Shown here piece after piece: positions 1 through 8,350 of a stretch of DNA of 22,240 nucleotides. The stretch covers positions 1-22,240 of the forward strand of contig CATYZI010000036.1 in NCBI GenBank assembly GCA_958415625.1, read 5' to 3'. This stretch comes from an uncultured Collinsella sp. GTDB taxonomy: Bacteria > Actinomycetota > Coriobacteriia > Coriobacteriales > Coriobacteriaceae. Each line of letters opens with the position of its first letter. Position 1 is the stretch's first letter. The translations under genes were made by a program, and so were the position numbers. Below the pieces are notes generated by a model. That model was not told the origin of the DNA. It did not search any database and saw only the letters and a list, made by a program, of their open reading frames with translations.

Positions 1-7
1 ACGGCAG

Positions 8-41
8 GCCCCGCCGACCGATTGCAAGCGGTCGGCGGGGC
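8..41. terminator. Strong GC-rich hairpin, possible terminator
   Basis: A perfect 13-bp stem (GCCCCGCCGACCG with its complement) encloses an 8-base loop. Neither side has a convincing T-run, so a Rho-independent terminator is only one reading. It lies past the end of the leftward hspR transcript and at the window edge, so the gene it serves may lie outside. Confidence 0.35.
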
Positions 42-75
42 AATTGTGGCTCTTGACAGCGGATTGGGTCATATG

Positions 76-187
76 AGCGAAAGCCCGCCAGAGCGAGCAA
101 GGTGCCTTGAAACAAGGCGGCATTGATCTTTTGATCATGCCGCCGAAGTTGAAAGGCAGATTGCCGCTCTGACGGGCTTGCAGCGTC
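76..187 (-). repeat. Structured foldback element, copy 1 (3' of hspR)
   Basis: Read on the minus strand (the sense of hspR), the element begins GACGCTGC and ends TCGCT. Its outer stem pairs 81-95 with 165-179. Inside this, TGCCTTTCAA faces TTTCAAGGCA, and an inner hairpin has stem GGCGGCATGATC and loop AAAA. Copy 2 at 18069-18179 has the same conserved blocks in the same order, at nearly the same length (112 and 111 nt), but different stem sequences that still pair. This suggests a structured RNA or a mobile foldback repeat. The orientation relative to the upstream gene is the same in both copies. Confidence 0.6.
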
Positions 188-192
188 AACTG

Positions 193-220
193 GTTACGCG
201 GTTTGGTAAAACCGCGTAAC
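193..220 (-). terminator. Hairpin overlapping the hspR stop codon
   Basis: A perfect 12-bp stem (GTTACGCGGTTT with AAACCGCGTAAC) has a 4-base loop. It begins at the hspR stop codon and is followed by the foldback element. There is no T-run after the stem, so it may terminate weakly, protect the 3' end of the dnaK operon mRNA, or be the leading hairpin of the foldback element. Copy 2 of that element also has a hairpin just after the upstream stop. Confidence 0.45.
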
Positions 221-636
221 TACAAATCCCCGCCGGCGCCCAAAAGCTTGCGCATGACCTGTTCGGGGTTGACTGAGCCGTCGCGCGGGGCCAGGGCGGT
301 GATCTTCTTCTGCATCTTGTACTCGTGCAGCTCTTCCTCGAGCTGGCGTACGCGGGCGCGAAGCTTTTCGTTCTCGCGCTCACGCTCCTCGGCACGCTCC
401 TTCATATCGAGGATGCGGACCACGCCGGCGAGGTTGATGCCCTCGTCGGTCAGTTGGTTGATGAGCTCCAGGCGCTCGATATCGGCACGCGAATACAGAC
501 GCGTGTTACCGCCCGAGCGCTGGGGGTTCACCAGGCCCTTGGACTCGTAGACGCGCAGAGTCTGCGGATGCATGCCGGTCAGCTCGGCCGCCACGCTGAT
601 CATGTACAGCGGTTTGTTCCTATTGTCCTCGGCCAT
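220..636 (-). CDS. hspR: HspR, MerR-family heat-shock repressor
   Basis: This is the last gene of the dnaK operon. It encodes about 138 residues with an N-terminal MerR winged helix-turn-helix: SVAAELTGMHPQTLRVYE forms the helix-turn-helix, followed by NTRLYS and the helix ADIERLELINQL. A Glu/Arg-rich coiled coil follows (ERAEERERENEKLRARVRQL), as in known HspR proteins. The ATG at 636 is preferred over the upstream one at 663 because GGAAAGGGG lies just upstream of it. In actinobacteria HspR binds HAIR operators and represses the dnaK operon, with DnaK acting as co-repressor. The same loop is inferred here from gene order. A degenerate HAIR-like repeat lies upstream of dnaK. Confidence 0.93.
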   Translation of the reverse strand: MAEDNRNKPLYMISVAAELTGMHPQTLRVYESKGLVNPQRSGGNTRLYSRADIERLELINQLTDEGINLAGVVRILDMKERAEERERENEKLRARVRQLEEELHEYKMQKKITALAPRDGSVNPEQVMRKLLGAGGDL

Positions 637-709
637 GCTACCTGACCCCTTTCCGTCTCGCACATCTCCATCATAAGCCTGCGGCCAGCCCGTGGGCCAC
701 GCAACCGAA

Positions 710-1675
710 CTAGAACGTCGCCTTGTAACGGTTGACCTTCTCGCGATAATCGCGCGTGTCGGCCTCGCGCAGCTTGGTCATGGCATCGCGCTCATCGTCG
801 GACAGGTTCGAGGGAACCTGCACCTTGATCTCGACGAGCAGCGCACCCGTGCGGCCACGGTGCTTAACGTCGGGCGCCCCCATTTCCTTAAAGCGGAACT
901 TCTTGCCCGTCTGGGTGCCAGCGGGCACCTTCAGACGAACCGTCGCGCCGCCGGGCGTGGGCACATCAACCGTGCAGCCGAGCGCCGCCTCGTAGACCGA
1001 GATCGGCACCTCCATGGTCACGTCGGCACCCTTGCGTTTAAACAGCGGATGCTCCTCCACGTGCGTGGTCACGACCAGGTCGCCGCGCTCGCCGCCGGCA
1101 ACGCCGTACTCGCCACGACGCTTGTAGCGCAGTTTGCCGCCGTCGACCGCACCCGCAGGCACCGAGACCGTAATGGTCTGCTGCTCGCCCGTCGAGGGAA
1201 TGCGGTAGGTAACCTTGTGCGTCACGCCGCGAAACGCGTCCTCGGCCGTCACATCGACGGTCAGCGACAGGTCGCCGCCCTTGCGTGCGCGGTTGCGGCC
1301 CGCGCCCGCACCGGCAGCGCCCGCGGCCCCGGCAAAGCCCGAGCCCCAATCGCTGCCCCAGGCGCCGTTGCCGCTAAAGATGCTGTCGAAGATATCGCCC
1401 CAGCCGCTCGCGCCGGCACCGGCGCCGTAGCTACCGCCATACGCGCCGCCCGCGCCCGGCATGCCGCCGAACATGAGCATCTGGTCGTACTCTTTGCGCT
1501 TCTTCTCGTCCGAAAGCGTCTCGTAGGCCTCGCTAATCTCCTTAAACTTGGCCTCGTCGCCGCCGGCATCGGGGTGATATTTTTGCGCGAGCTTGCGAAA
1601 CGCGCTCTTGATCTCTTTGTCGGAGGCGCTCTTGGATACGCCCAGGATGTCATAGAAGGTTTTGCCTGCAGCCAT
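710..1675 (-). CDS. dnaJ: DnaJ-type co-chaperone lacking the zinc finger (CbpA-like)
   Basis: A 321-residue J-domain protein that stimulates the DnaK ATPase and delivers clients. The J domain occupies residues 6-70, with the catalytic HPD at 34-36 (QKYHPDAGG). A Gly/Ala-rich linker covers about 70-130, and the two C-terminal substrate-binding beta domains fill the rest (KGGDLSLTVDVT, LFKRKGADV, GALLVEIKV). The four CxxCxGxG zinc motifs of classical DnaJ are absent; only one Cys is present. It is therefore a type II (CbpA or DnaJ2-like) protein even though it sits in the dnaK operon. AGGAGAGGAG lies before the ATG. The gap to grpE is 108 bases and holds two hairpins. Confidence 0.93.
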   Translation of the reverse strand: MAAGKTFYDILGVSKSASDKEIKSAFRKLAQKYHPDAGGDEAKFKEISEAYETLSDEKKRKEYDQMLMFGGMPGAGGAYGGSYGAGAGASGWGDIFDSIFSGNGAWGSDWGSGFAGAAGAAGAGAGRNRARKGGDLSLTVDVTAEDAFRGVTHKVTYRIPSTGEQQTITVSVPAGAVDGGKLRYKRRGEYGVAGGERGDLVVTTHVEEHPLFKRKGADVTMEVPISVYEAALGCTVDVPTPGGATVRLKVPAGTQTGKKFRFKEMGAPDVKHRGRTGALLVEIKVQVPSNLSDDERDAMTKLREADTRDYREKVNRYKATF

Positions 1676-1698
1676 CGTAGCTCCTCTCCTGTTATATC

Positions 1699-1718
1699 CG
1701 CCGTCCCTGCGGACGGCG
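1699..1718 (-). promoter_or_regulatory. Hairpin just before the dnaJ ribosome binding site
   Basis: A perfect 8-bp stem (CGCCGTCC with GGACGGCG) with a 4-base loop lies in the dnaJ leader, about 8 bases upstream of the AGGAGAGGAG site. With the stronger hairpin after grpE it could tune dnaJ translation or mark an mRNA processing point. No function is shown directly. Confidence 0.35.
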
Positions 1719-1748
1719 ACTCATGCTGTCATATGGCACTTGGCCAGA

Positions 1749-1778
1749 AAGGGCCCCGGGTGTTGCCCCGGGGCCCTT
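1749..1778 (-). terminator. Intra-operon hairpin after grpE (possible attenuator)
   Basis: A perfect 12-bp stem (AAGGGCCCCGGG with CCCGGGGCCCTT) and 6-base loop begin a few bases after the grpE stop. On the minus strand the stem runs into TTTCT, a short T-rich tail. It may be a partial terminator that lowers dnaJ-hspR expression relative to dnaK-grpE. Confidence 0.55.
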
Positions 1779-1783
1779 CTCAA

Positions 1784-2626
1784 TTACTCCTCGGTGCCCT
1801 CGGCCGTATCGGCCGTGGCATCCTCGGGCGCCGCTTCGGGCTCCGGTGCGGGGCGCTTCTCGCCACCGTAGGTCACCGTCACCATCGCGGAGCGCAGGAT
1901 GCGGTCCGCCATGCGGTAGCCCTTCTGGTACACGTCGTTGACGGTCTCGTCGTACTGCGATGCGTCCTCGACACGCCCCACGGCCTGGTGCTCGAGTGGA
2001 TCGAACGCCTCGCCCTTGGGGTCGATGGGCTCAACGCCCTCGTGCGCAAACACATCGAGCAGCTTGGCATGCACAGCGTCAACGCCATCGACGAACTGCT
2101 TAAAATCGTCGGAAAGCTCCTGGCTACGGGCATGGTCGATTGCACGCTCGATATCGTCAACCACCGGCAGCAGCGCAGTGACGAGCTTCTCGGTCGCGCG
2201 CTCGCGCTCGGCGATGCGCTCGTTGGCGGTGCGGCGACGGAAGTTCTCCCAGTCGGCCTGTAGACGGGCAGTGCGCTCGGTGGCGTCCTTCGCCTTGTCC
2301 TCGGCGGCCTTCTGGGCCTCTGCCGCAGCATCGAGCTCGCTGCGCACGTCGGTAAGCTCCTTTTGGGCCTGCTCGAACTTGAGCTTAAAGTCGTTGTCGG
2401 CGGCTTCCTCACCGGCGCGGATAGCGGCTTCCACCATCTCGTCCTCGGTCATCGTCGCCTCCTTGTTGGAATCCTCTACCTGGTTCTCGGCAGCCTCGGC
2501 GGCCTCGGCCTCGTTGGCCTCGGTATCGTCGACGGCCTCTACGGGAATCTTCACGTCCTTCTCCTCAGAGTCAACGGGGGCGGCGCCAGTGGCGGCCGCC
2601 TCCGTGCGAGCTTTACGGGCGGACAT
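1784..2626 (-). CDS. grpE: GrpE, nucleotide exchange factor of DnaK
   Basis: GrpE releases ADP from DnaK so that the chaperone can cycle. The protein is 280 residues, longer than the usual 180-210, because of an acidic Ala/Glu-rich N-terminal extension (about residues 1-75) and a similar acidic tail. The core shows the long coiled coil (about 80-145), the segment LQADWENFRRRTANE, then LLPVVDDIERAI, and the C-terminal beta domain with GEAFDPLEHQAV and VYQKGYRMADRILRSA. The ATG follows the dnaK stop by 2 bases, and GAGGA inside the end of dnaK serves as ribosome binding site, so the two genes are probably translationally coupled. Confidence 0.96.
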   Translation of the reverse strand: MSARKARTEAAATGAAPVDSEEKDVKIPVEAVDDTEANEAEAAEAAENQVEDSNKEATMTEDEMVEAAIRAGEEAADNDFKLKFEQAQKELTDVRSELDAAAEAQKAAEDKAKDATERTARLQADWENFRRRTANERIAERERATEKLVTALLPVVDDIERAIDHARSQELSDDFKQFVDGVDAVHAKLLDVFAHEGVEPIDPKGEAFDPLEHQAVGRVEDASQYDETVNDVYQKGYRMADRILRSAMVTVTYGGEKRPAPEPEAAPEDATADTAEGTEE

Positions 2627-2628
2627 GA

Positions 2629-4521
<1,893 letters not shown>

Positions 4522-4782
4522 TAGAAATTCCCTCTCTCTTTTGCGTTCGCGTCGCCTCGACGGTCTGTCGCGCGGCGCTTCGGCTTGTCTTTCAGGATGT
4601 AGTGTATCCCCTTATGGGCTGGAATATACAAAATCTAAGTCAATTCATATAAGATTTCTTATCTCTGAGAGTTTAGGTTCTCAAATGTGCAGGTAGATGC
4701 ACTGTTTGAGTTCTCGGCAGATCTATTGAGATCTATGTAGAGTTGACTGAGGTTTGGGTCCGAAGGTGTCTGGGGCTGCCTT
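4522..4782 (-). promoter_or_regulatory. dnaK upstream region with a degenerate HAIR-like repeat
   Basis: This AT-rich stretch must hold the dnaK promoter, but no -35/-10 pair at normal spacing is clear. A TTGACT occurs at 4638-4643 and a TATATT at 4623-4628 (both minus strand). A perfect inverted repeat, TGAGA-N8-TCTCA, sits at 4666-4683. On the minus strand it reads TTGAG-N10-CTCAG, close to the HspR HAIR consensus CTTGAGT-N7-ACTCAAG but with one extra base between the half-sites. A direct repeat GATCTAT-TGA-GATCTAT lies at 4720-4736. No gene is seen. Confidence 0.35.
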
Positions 4783-4956
4783 GCGGAAAGGGTATCCCGG
4801 TCTGAGCGCGAATTCTGGGACACAGTTTCCGCTGGGCGGTCCAACCGGAAACTGTATCCCGTTTTTCGGCCAAATAACGGGATGCCCTTTCCGCCGGGCG
4901 GTCCAACCGGAAACCGTGTCCCGTTTTGGACGTGGATTACGGGATGCGGTTTCCGC
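4783..4956. repeat. Tandem hairpin array, three 62-bp units (array 1)
   Basis: Three units begin at 4783, 4845 and 4907, exactly 62 bases apart. Each has a left arm of the form SCGGAAA-N5-TCCCG, a spacer of about 16 bases and a right arm of the form CGGGA-N5-TTTCCGC. Units are joined by YGGGCGGTCCAA. The variable N5 parts match best between unit 1 left and unit 2 right, unit 1 right and unit 2 left, and unit 3 left and right, which allows a nested fold. A related three-unit array lies at 20116-20288. It is non-coding, and the short open frames across it are not credible genes. Confidence 0.8.
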
Positions 4957-5089
4957 AAACACGCTCAATCGCCCTATATTTCAAGTCACCTGTAGCTAAC
5001 ATTTGCGCAGCTCAACGGCCTCACCTGCATGTTTTTTAGTAAGCCGTGGCATACTCGGCGAACGGTATGAAGATGCCGGTCAGAGGGTA

Positions 5090-5117
5090 TTGCAAACGGT
5101 CGCTCCCGTGGTATGTT
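5090..5117 (+). promoter_or_regulatory. Probable promoter of the ferredoxin gene
   Basis: TTGCAA (5090-5095) and TATGTT (5112-5117) are separated by 16 bases. TG one base before the -10 makes it an extended -10 element. The predicted transcript would start near 5124 and have a leader of about 55 bases. The rest of 4957-5178 shows nothing else recognisable. Confidence 0.55.
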
Positions 5118-5178
5118 TTTGCCCGAATCAAACCGACGCGCATCGCCTGTAGCGTCGGTCAACAGAGAGGAAACTACC

Positions 5179-5364
5179 ATGGCTCATCCCGTAATTGATG
5201 CCGACGAGTGCATCGCTTGTGGCGTTTGCGTCGACTCCTGCCCCGCTGGCGTTCTGGAGCTCCAGGACGTCGCTACCGTCGCTGACGAGGACTCCTGCGT
5301 CGCCTGTGGCGCTTGCCAGGACGCTTGCCCCGCTGGCGCGATCACCGAGATCGTCGAGGAGTAA
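5179..5364 (+). CDS. 2[4Fe-4S] ferredoxin (clostridial type)
   Basis: A 61-residue cytoplasmic electron carrier. Two CxxCxxCxxxCP motifs are present: Cys 11, 14, 17, 21 and Cys 40, 43, 46, 50. By family rule each motif gives three ligands to one cluster and the fourth Cys to the other. The halves are internally similar (CIACGVC and CVACGAC), as is normal for this gene-duplicated fold. The ATG at 5179 is preferred to the upstream in-frame start at 5113 because GAGAGG lies 9 bases before it and the extra residues do not look like ferredoxin. It is monocistronic, with its own promoter and terminator. Its redox partners cannot be read from the context. Confidence 0.97.
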   Translation: MAHPVIDADECIACGVCVDSCPAGVLELQDVATVADEDSCVACGACQDACPAGAITEIVEE

Positions 5365-5403
5365 CAACTCCCCCACCTGCACACTCAAAAGTACACCGTG
5401 CAC

Positions 5404-5443
5404 AAAAAGGAGGCCTCCGCATCGCCGCGGAGGCCTCCTTTTT
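5404..5443. terminator. Bidirectional Rho-independent terminator
   Basis: A 17-bp perfect stem (AAAAAGGAGGCCTCCGC with its complement) has a 6-base loop and ends in a T-run followed by GTTTG. The A-run on the other side gives a T-run on the minus strand. It lies between the convergent ferredoxin (+) and niaR (-) genes and should serve both. Confidence 0.93.
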
Positions 5444-5508
5444 TGTTTGTGCGGATAACTAATTTGGCACCGCCGTAGGTTGCCGCTTAGGGGCATTTGC
5501 AGCGTCGG

Positions 5509-6054
5509 CTACGATAGGTCGTCTTCGTAGGGCATGAGGTCTGCCAAGTAGCCTTTCTCCTTGAGCATGGCCTCGATCTCGTCGAGGGTCTGCTCGTCTT
5601 CCGCCGCAATGCGATGGAAGTGGTAGCCGCTGGTCACCGTCAGCAGCGGGAAGCTCTTGCCGCTGGCGATGCCCTCTAGGTAGCGCTCGACATCGCGGCG
5701 GTTGCGGATGTCCAGGTCGGCCGTGATCTTGCCGTACACACGATGGTTGACGATCACATTGAGCACGGCGCCACCCGCGTCGACGATACTCGTGAGCTCG
5801 TCGCCCGCCTGCTCCACACTGTGGCGCACCTTAACAAGACGCGTGGGCACAGCCGGACTGCTCGCGGCTTCCTGCAGCACGTAGCCGCGGTTGGTCGCCA
5901 CGATATCGTGCCCATCGGCGCGCAGCAGGGCGATGTCTTGCACGACAATCTGGCGGCTCACACCCACCTCACGAGCAAGTGCGCTGCCGGAGACGGGGCC
6001 CTTGGCTCGCTCGAGCACGCCCATGATGGCACGGCGACGCTCACGGGCGTTCAT
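5509..6054 (-). CDS. niaR: NiaR, niacin-responsive repressor of NAD synthesis
   Basis: A 181-residue repressor. An N-terminal winged helix-turn-helix (about 1-60; LAREVGVSRQIVVQDIALLR is the recognition part) is followed by a 3H domain, named for its conserved histidines. The sequence shows His78 with Glu86, His104 (VNHRVYGKI) and the pair His145/His147 (YHFHRI), fitting the metal and ligand site of the family. Known NiaR (YrxA) proteins repress NAD synthesis or niacin uptake genes when nicotinic acid is present. Its ATG overlaps the nadC stop by one base (TAATG), so it is translated with the operon it probably represses. The likely operator lies upstream of nadA. Confidence 0.93.
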   Translation of the reverse strand: MNARERRRAIMGVLERAKGPVSGSALAREVGVSRQIVVQDIALLRADGHDIVATNRGYVLQEAASSPAVPTRLVKVRHSVEQAGDELTSIVDAGGAVLNVIVNHRVYGKITADLDIRNRRDVERYLEGIASGKSFPLLTVTSGYHFHRIAAEDEQTLDEIEAMLKEKGYLADLMPYEDDLS

Positions 6055-6914
6055 TATTTACCGTCCAGCAGACGCAGGTGCTTAAGCGAGAGGTCGAGGA
6101 TCGGCGCGGAGTGCGTCAGCGCCCCCGAGCTAATAAAGTCAACGCCCAGGTCGGCGAGCGCGCGGATATTGCTGGCGTCCACGTTGCCCGAGCACTCGGT
6201 CTTGGCGCGGCCGGCGATAAGCTCAATCGCGGCAGCCATGTCGTCGTGGGTCATGTTGTCGAACATGATGATGTCAGCGCCGGCCTCCACAGCCTCGCGC
6301 ACCATGTCCAGGTTCTCGCACTCGATCTCGACCGTCGTGGTAAACGATGCATGGGCGCGCGCCATCTCAATCGCACGCGTCACGCCGCCGGCGGCATCGA
6401 TATGGTTGTCCTTGAGCATGACGGCCGTCGACAGGTTGTAACGGTGGTTGCTGCCGCCGCCGATCTCGACCGCGGCTTTCTCGAAGACACGCATGCCCGG
6501 CGTGGTCTTGCGCGTATCGACGAGCACGGTCTTGGTGCCCTCGAGCATCGCAGCCATCTGATGTGTATAGGTAGCGATACCGCTCATGCGCTGCAGGTAG
6601 TTGAGCGCCACGCGCTCGCCCGAAAGCAGCACGCGCGCATCGCCGCGCACCTGGCCCACGTGGTCGCCGGCGTGCACCTCGTCACCGTCGGCAACATCAA
6701 ACAGCACCGAGCTTTGCGAATCCAGCAGCTCAAAGGTGCGAGCGAACACATCCAAGCCCGCGATGATGCCATCGGCCTTGGCGATAAGCTCCACCGTGGC
6801 GGGACGCGCCGTGGGGCACACGCTCGCCGTGCTCACGTCCTCAAACGTAATGTCCTCGCGCAGGGCCTGCAGAATCAGATCATCGACGACGAGCTTCATG
6901 GTAATGGGATTCAT
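6054..6914 (-). CDS. nadC: Quinolinate phosphoribosyltransferase (decarboxylating)
   Basis: NadC converts quinolinate and PRPP to nicotinate mononucleotide, CO2 and pyrophosphate. The 286-residue protein is of normal length. Recognisable parts are ERVALNYLQRMSGIAT, DTRKTTPGMRVFEKAAV, GGGSNHRYNL followed by MLKDNHI, the barrel strands EIECENLD and MFDN, and the C-terminal DFISSGALTHSAP. These carry the Arg, His and Lys residues that bind both substrates. The start used is 3 bases after the nadB stop; a second Met at codon 6 is an alternative. The gene overlaps niaR by one base. Confidence 0.97.
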   Translation of the reverse strand: MNPITMKLVVDDLILQALREDITFEDVSTASVCPTARPATVELIAKADGIIAGLDVFARTFELLDSQSSVLFDVADGDEVHAGDHVGQVRGDARVLLSGERVALNYLQRMSGIATYTHQMAAMLEGTKTVLVDTRKTTPGMRVFEKAAVEIGGGSNHRYNLSTAVMLKDNHIDAAGGVTRAIEMARAHASFTTTVEIECENLDMVREAVEAGADIIMFDNMTHDDMAAAIELIAGRAKTECSGNVDASNIRALADLGVDFISSGALTHSAPILDLSLKHLRLLDGK

Positions 6915-6917
6915 GGT

Positions 6918-8294
6918 CTACTCCTCCACGGCCTGCGTGCCGACGGCACGGGCCAAATCATCGATTGCCAGGGTGTCGGCGCTCAGAGCACGATGACAGC
7001 CATCGAGCGCGGGATCGCCCGCCTGCTCCACGGCCAGCGACTCGCCGGTACGCATGTACCACGCGGCGCGACGACCCCAGACCAGTGCTTCGAGCAGGCT
7101 GTTTGATGCAAGACGGTTCTTGCCGTGAACGCCGTTGCAGGCCGTCTCGCCCGCAGCGTAGAGCTCGGGCATCGAAGTGCGGCCGTCCTTGTCGACCCAC
7201 ACGCCGCCCATAAAGTAGTGCTGCGTGGGCGTAACGGGGATGGGCTCGTCCAAGATGTCGCGGCCGTCCTCCAGGCAGCGCGCGCGGATGTTGGCAAAGT
7301 GCCCGGTCACCACATCGCGCTCGACGGGGGCGAAGCTCAGCCACTCGTGCTCGGTGCCGTCCTGCTTCATCTGCTCGCGAATAGCGGCGGCGACCACATC
7401 GCGCGGCTGAAGCTCGTCGGTAAAGCGCTCGCCGGCGGCGTTGAGCAAAATTGCGCCCTCGCCGCGGCAGCTCTCGCTGATCAGAAAGGTGCGGCCTGGC
7501 TGCGGCGAGAACAGTCCCGTGGGGTGGATCTGCACGTAGTCCAGGTGCTCCATCTTAATGCCATGCTCCTGAGCAATGTAGCAGGCATCGCCCGTGAGCT
7601 GTGGATAGTTGGTCGAGTGGTCGTATACGCCGCCGATGCCGCCCGTTGCCCACAGCGTGTGACGGGCATGAATCTTAAACGGCTCGCCGGCATGCGCGCC
7701 CTCGGCGGCATTTACCAACTCGTCGGCGGGACGAACCGAGTTGTCCTCGTCCACGGGAACGGCGACGACACCGGCACACACCGTGGCGCCGTCACGCTCG
7801 CCCGTCAGGATGTCGGTCATGGCCACGTGCTCCAAAATCTGCACGTTATCCAGTTTGCGAACGGCCTGAAGCAGCTTGGTCGTGATCTCCTTGCCGGTGA
7901 TATCGGCATGGAAGGCGATGCGCGGACGGCTGTGCGCGCCCTCGCGGGTAAAGTCGAGGCTGCCGTCGGCCTTGCGCTCAAAGTCCACGCCCATCGCCAG
8001 CAGGTCGTTGATGACCGAGCGGCTCGAGCGGATCATGATGTCGACGCTCTCGCGGCGGTTCTCGTAGTGGCCGGCGTGCATGGTGTCCTCAAAGAAGGCA
8101 TCGTAGTCCGAGCCCTCGGGCAGCACGCAAATGCCGCCCTGCGCGAGCATCGAATCGCACTCGTCGACAGCGCCCTTGGAGAGCATGATCACGCGCATGC
8201 TCGTCGGCAGGTTGAGAGCCGCATACAGGCCCGCTACGCCGCAGCCGGCAATAACGACGTCGCACTCCATATCGGGGTATTGCTTGGTTTCCAC
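6918..8294 (-). CDS. nadB: L-aspartate oxidase, short form
   Basis: An FAD enzyme that oxidises aspartate to iminoaspartate for NadA. The Rossmann motif is near the N-terminus (VVIAGCGVAGLYAALNL). SESCRGEGAILLN and HGKNRLASNSLLEALVWG are typical of the fumarate reductase/aspartate oxidase flavoproteins. The start is taken as GTG at 8294 because GGGAGAGGA lies 6 bases upstream. The frame stays open further but then overlaps nadA, and the ATG at 8339 has no ribosome binding site. At 458 residues it lacks most of the C-terminal helical domain of the roughly 530-residue enzymes. No frameshift is seen, so the short form looks natural. Confidence 0.94.
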   Translation of the reverse strand: METKQYPDMECDVVIAGCGVAGLYAALNLPTSMRVIMLSKGAVDECDSMLAQGGICVLPEGSDYDAFFEDTMHAGHYENRRESVDIMIRSSRSVINDLLAMGVDFERKADGSLDFTREGAHSRPRIAFHADITGKEITTKLLQAVRKLDNVQILEHVAMTDILTGERDGATVCAGVVAVPVDEDNSVRPADELVNAAEGAHAGEPFKIHARHTLWATGGIGGVYDHSTNYPQLTGDACYIAQEHGIKMEHLDYVQIHPTGLFSPQPGRTFLISESCRGEGAILLNAAGERFTDELQPRDVVAAAIREQMKQDGTEHEWLSFAPVERDVVTGHFANIRARCLEDGRDILDEPIPVTPTQHYFMGGVWVDKDGRTSMPELYAAGETACNGVHGKNRLASNSLLEALVWGRRAAWYMRTGESLAVEQAGDPALDGCHRALSADTLAIDDLARAVGTQAVEE

Positions 8295-8312
8295 AGGAAT
8301 CCTCTCCCTTGT

Positions 8313-8347
8313 AATGTGGCATAAGGGACCGTCCCTCATGCCGCATT
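8313..8347. repeat. Palindromic mini-element between nadA and nadB
   Basis: The arms AATGTGGCATAAGGGAC and GTCCCTCATGCCGCATT pair over 17 positions with two non-Watson-Crick sites around a one-base centre. It fills most of the 56-base gap between nadA and nadB. In mRNA it would form a hairpin between the two cistrons, possibly modulating nadB. The AGGGAC core also occurs in the hairpin at 13752-13830. Confidence 0.6.
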
Positions 8348-8350
8348 GTT

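Noticed and set aside
53..75. Promoter TTGACA-CATATG at the left edge
   Set aside because: Only 11 bases separate the two boxes, and the foldback element follows immediately.
692..2263. Long plus-strand open frame (523 codons) opposite dnaJ and grpE
   Set aside because: It is antisense to two certain genes, has a low-complexity Ala/Arg/Leu/Gly composition and no family motifs; it is a by-product of GC-rich coding.
4783..4956. CRISPR array
   Set aside because: The repeating parts are palindromic arms with only three units, the spacers are themselves conserved, and no cas genes are present.
5065..5094. NikR box (GTATGA-N16-TCATAC)
   Set aside because: A single GTATGA half-site occurs here by chance; the second half is not present, and none was seen upstream of nikR or hypF.
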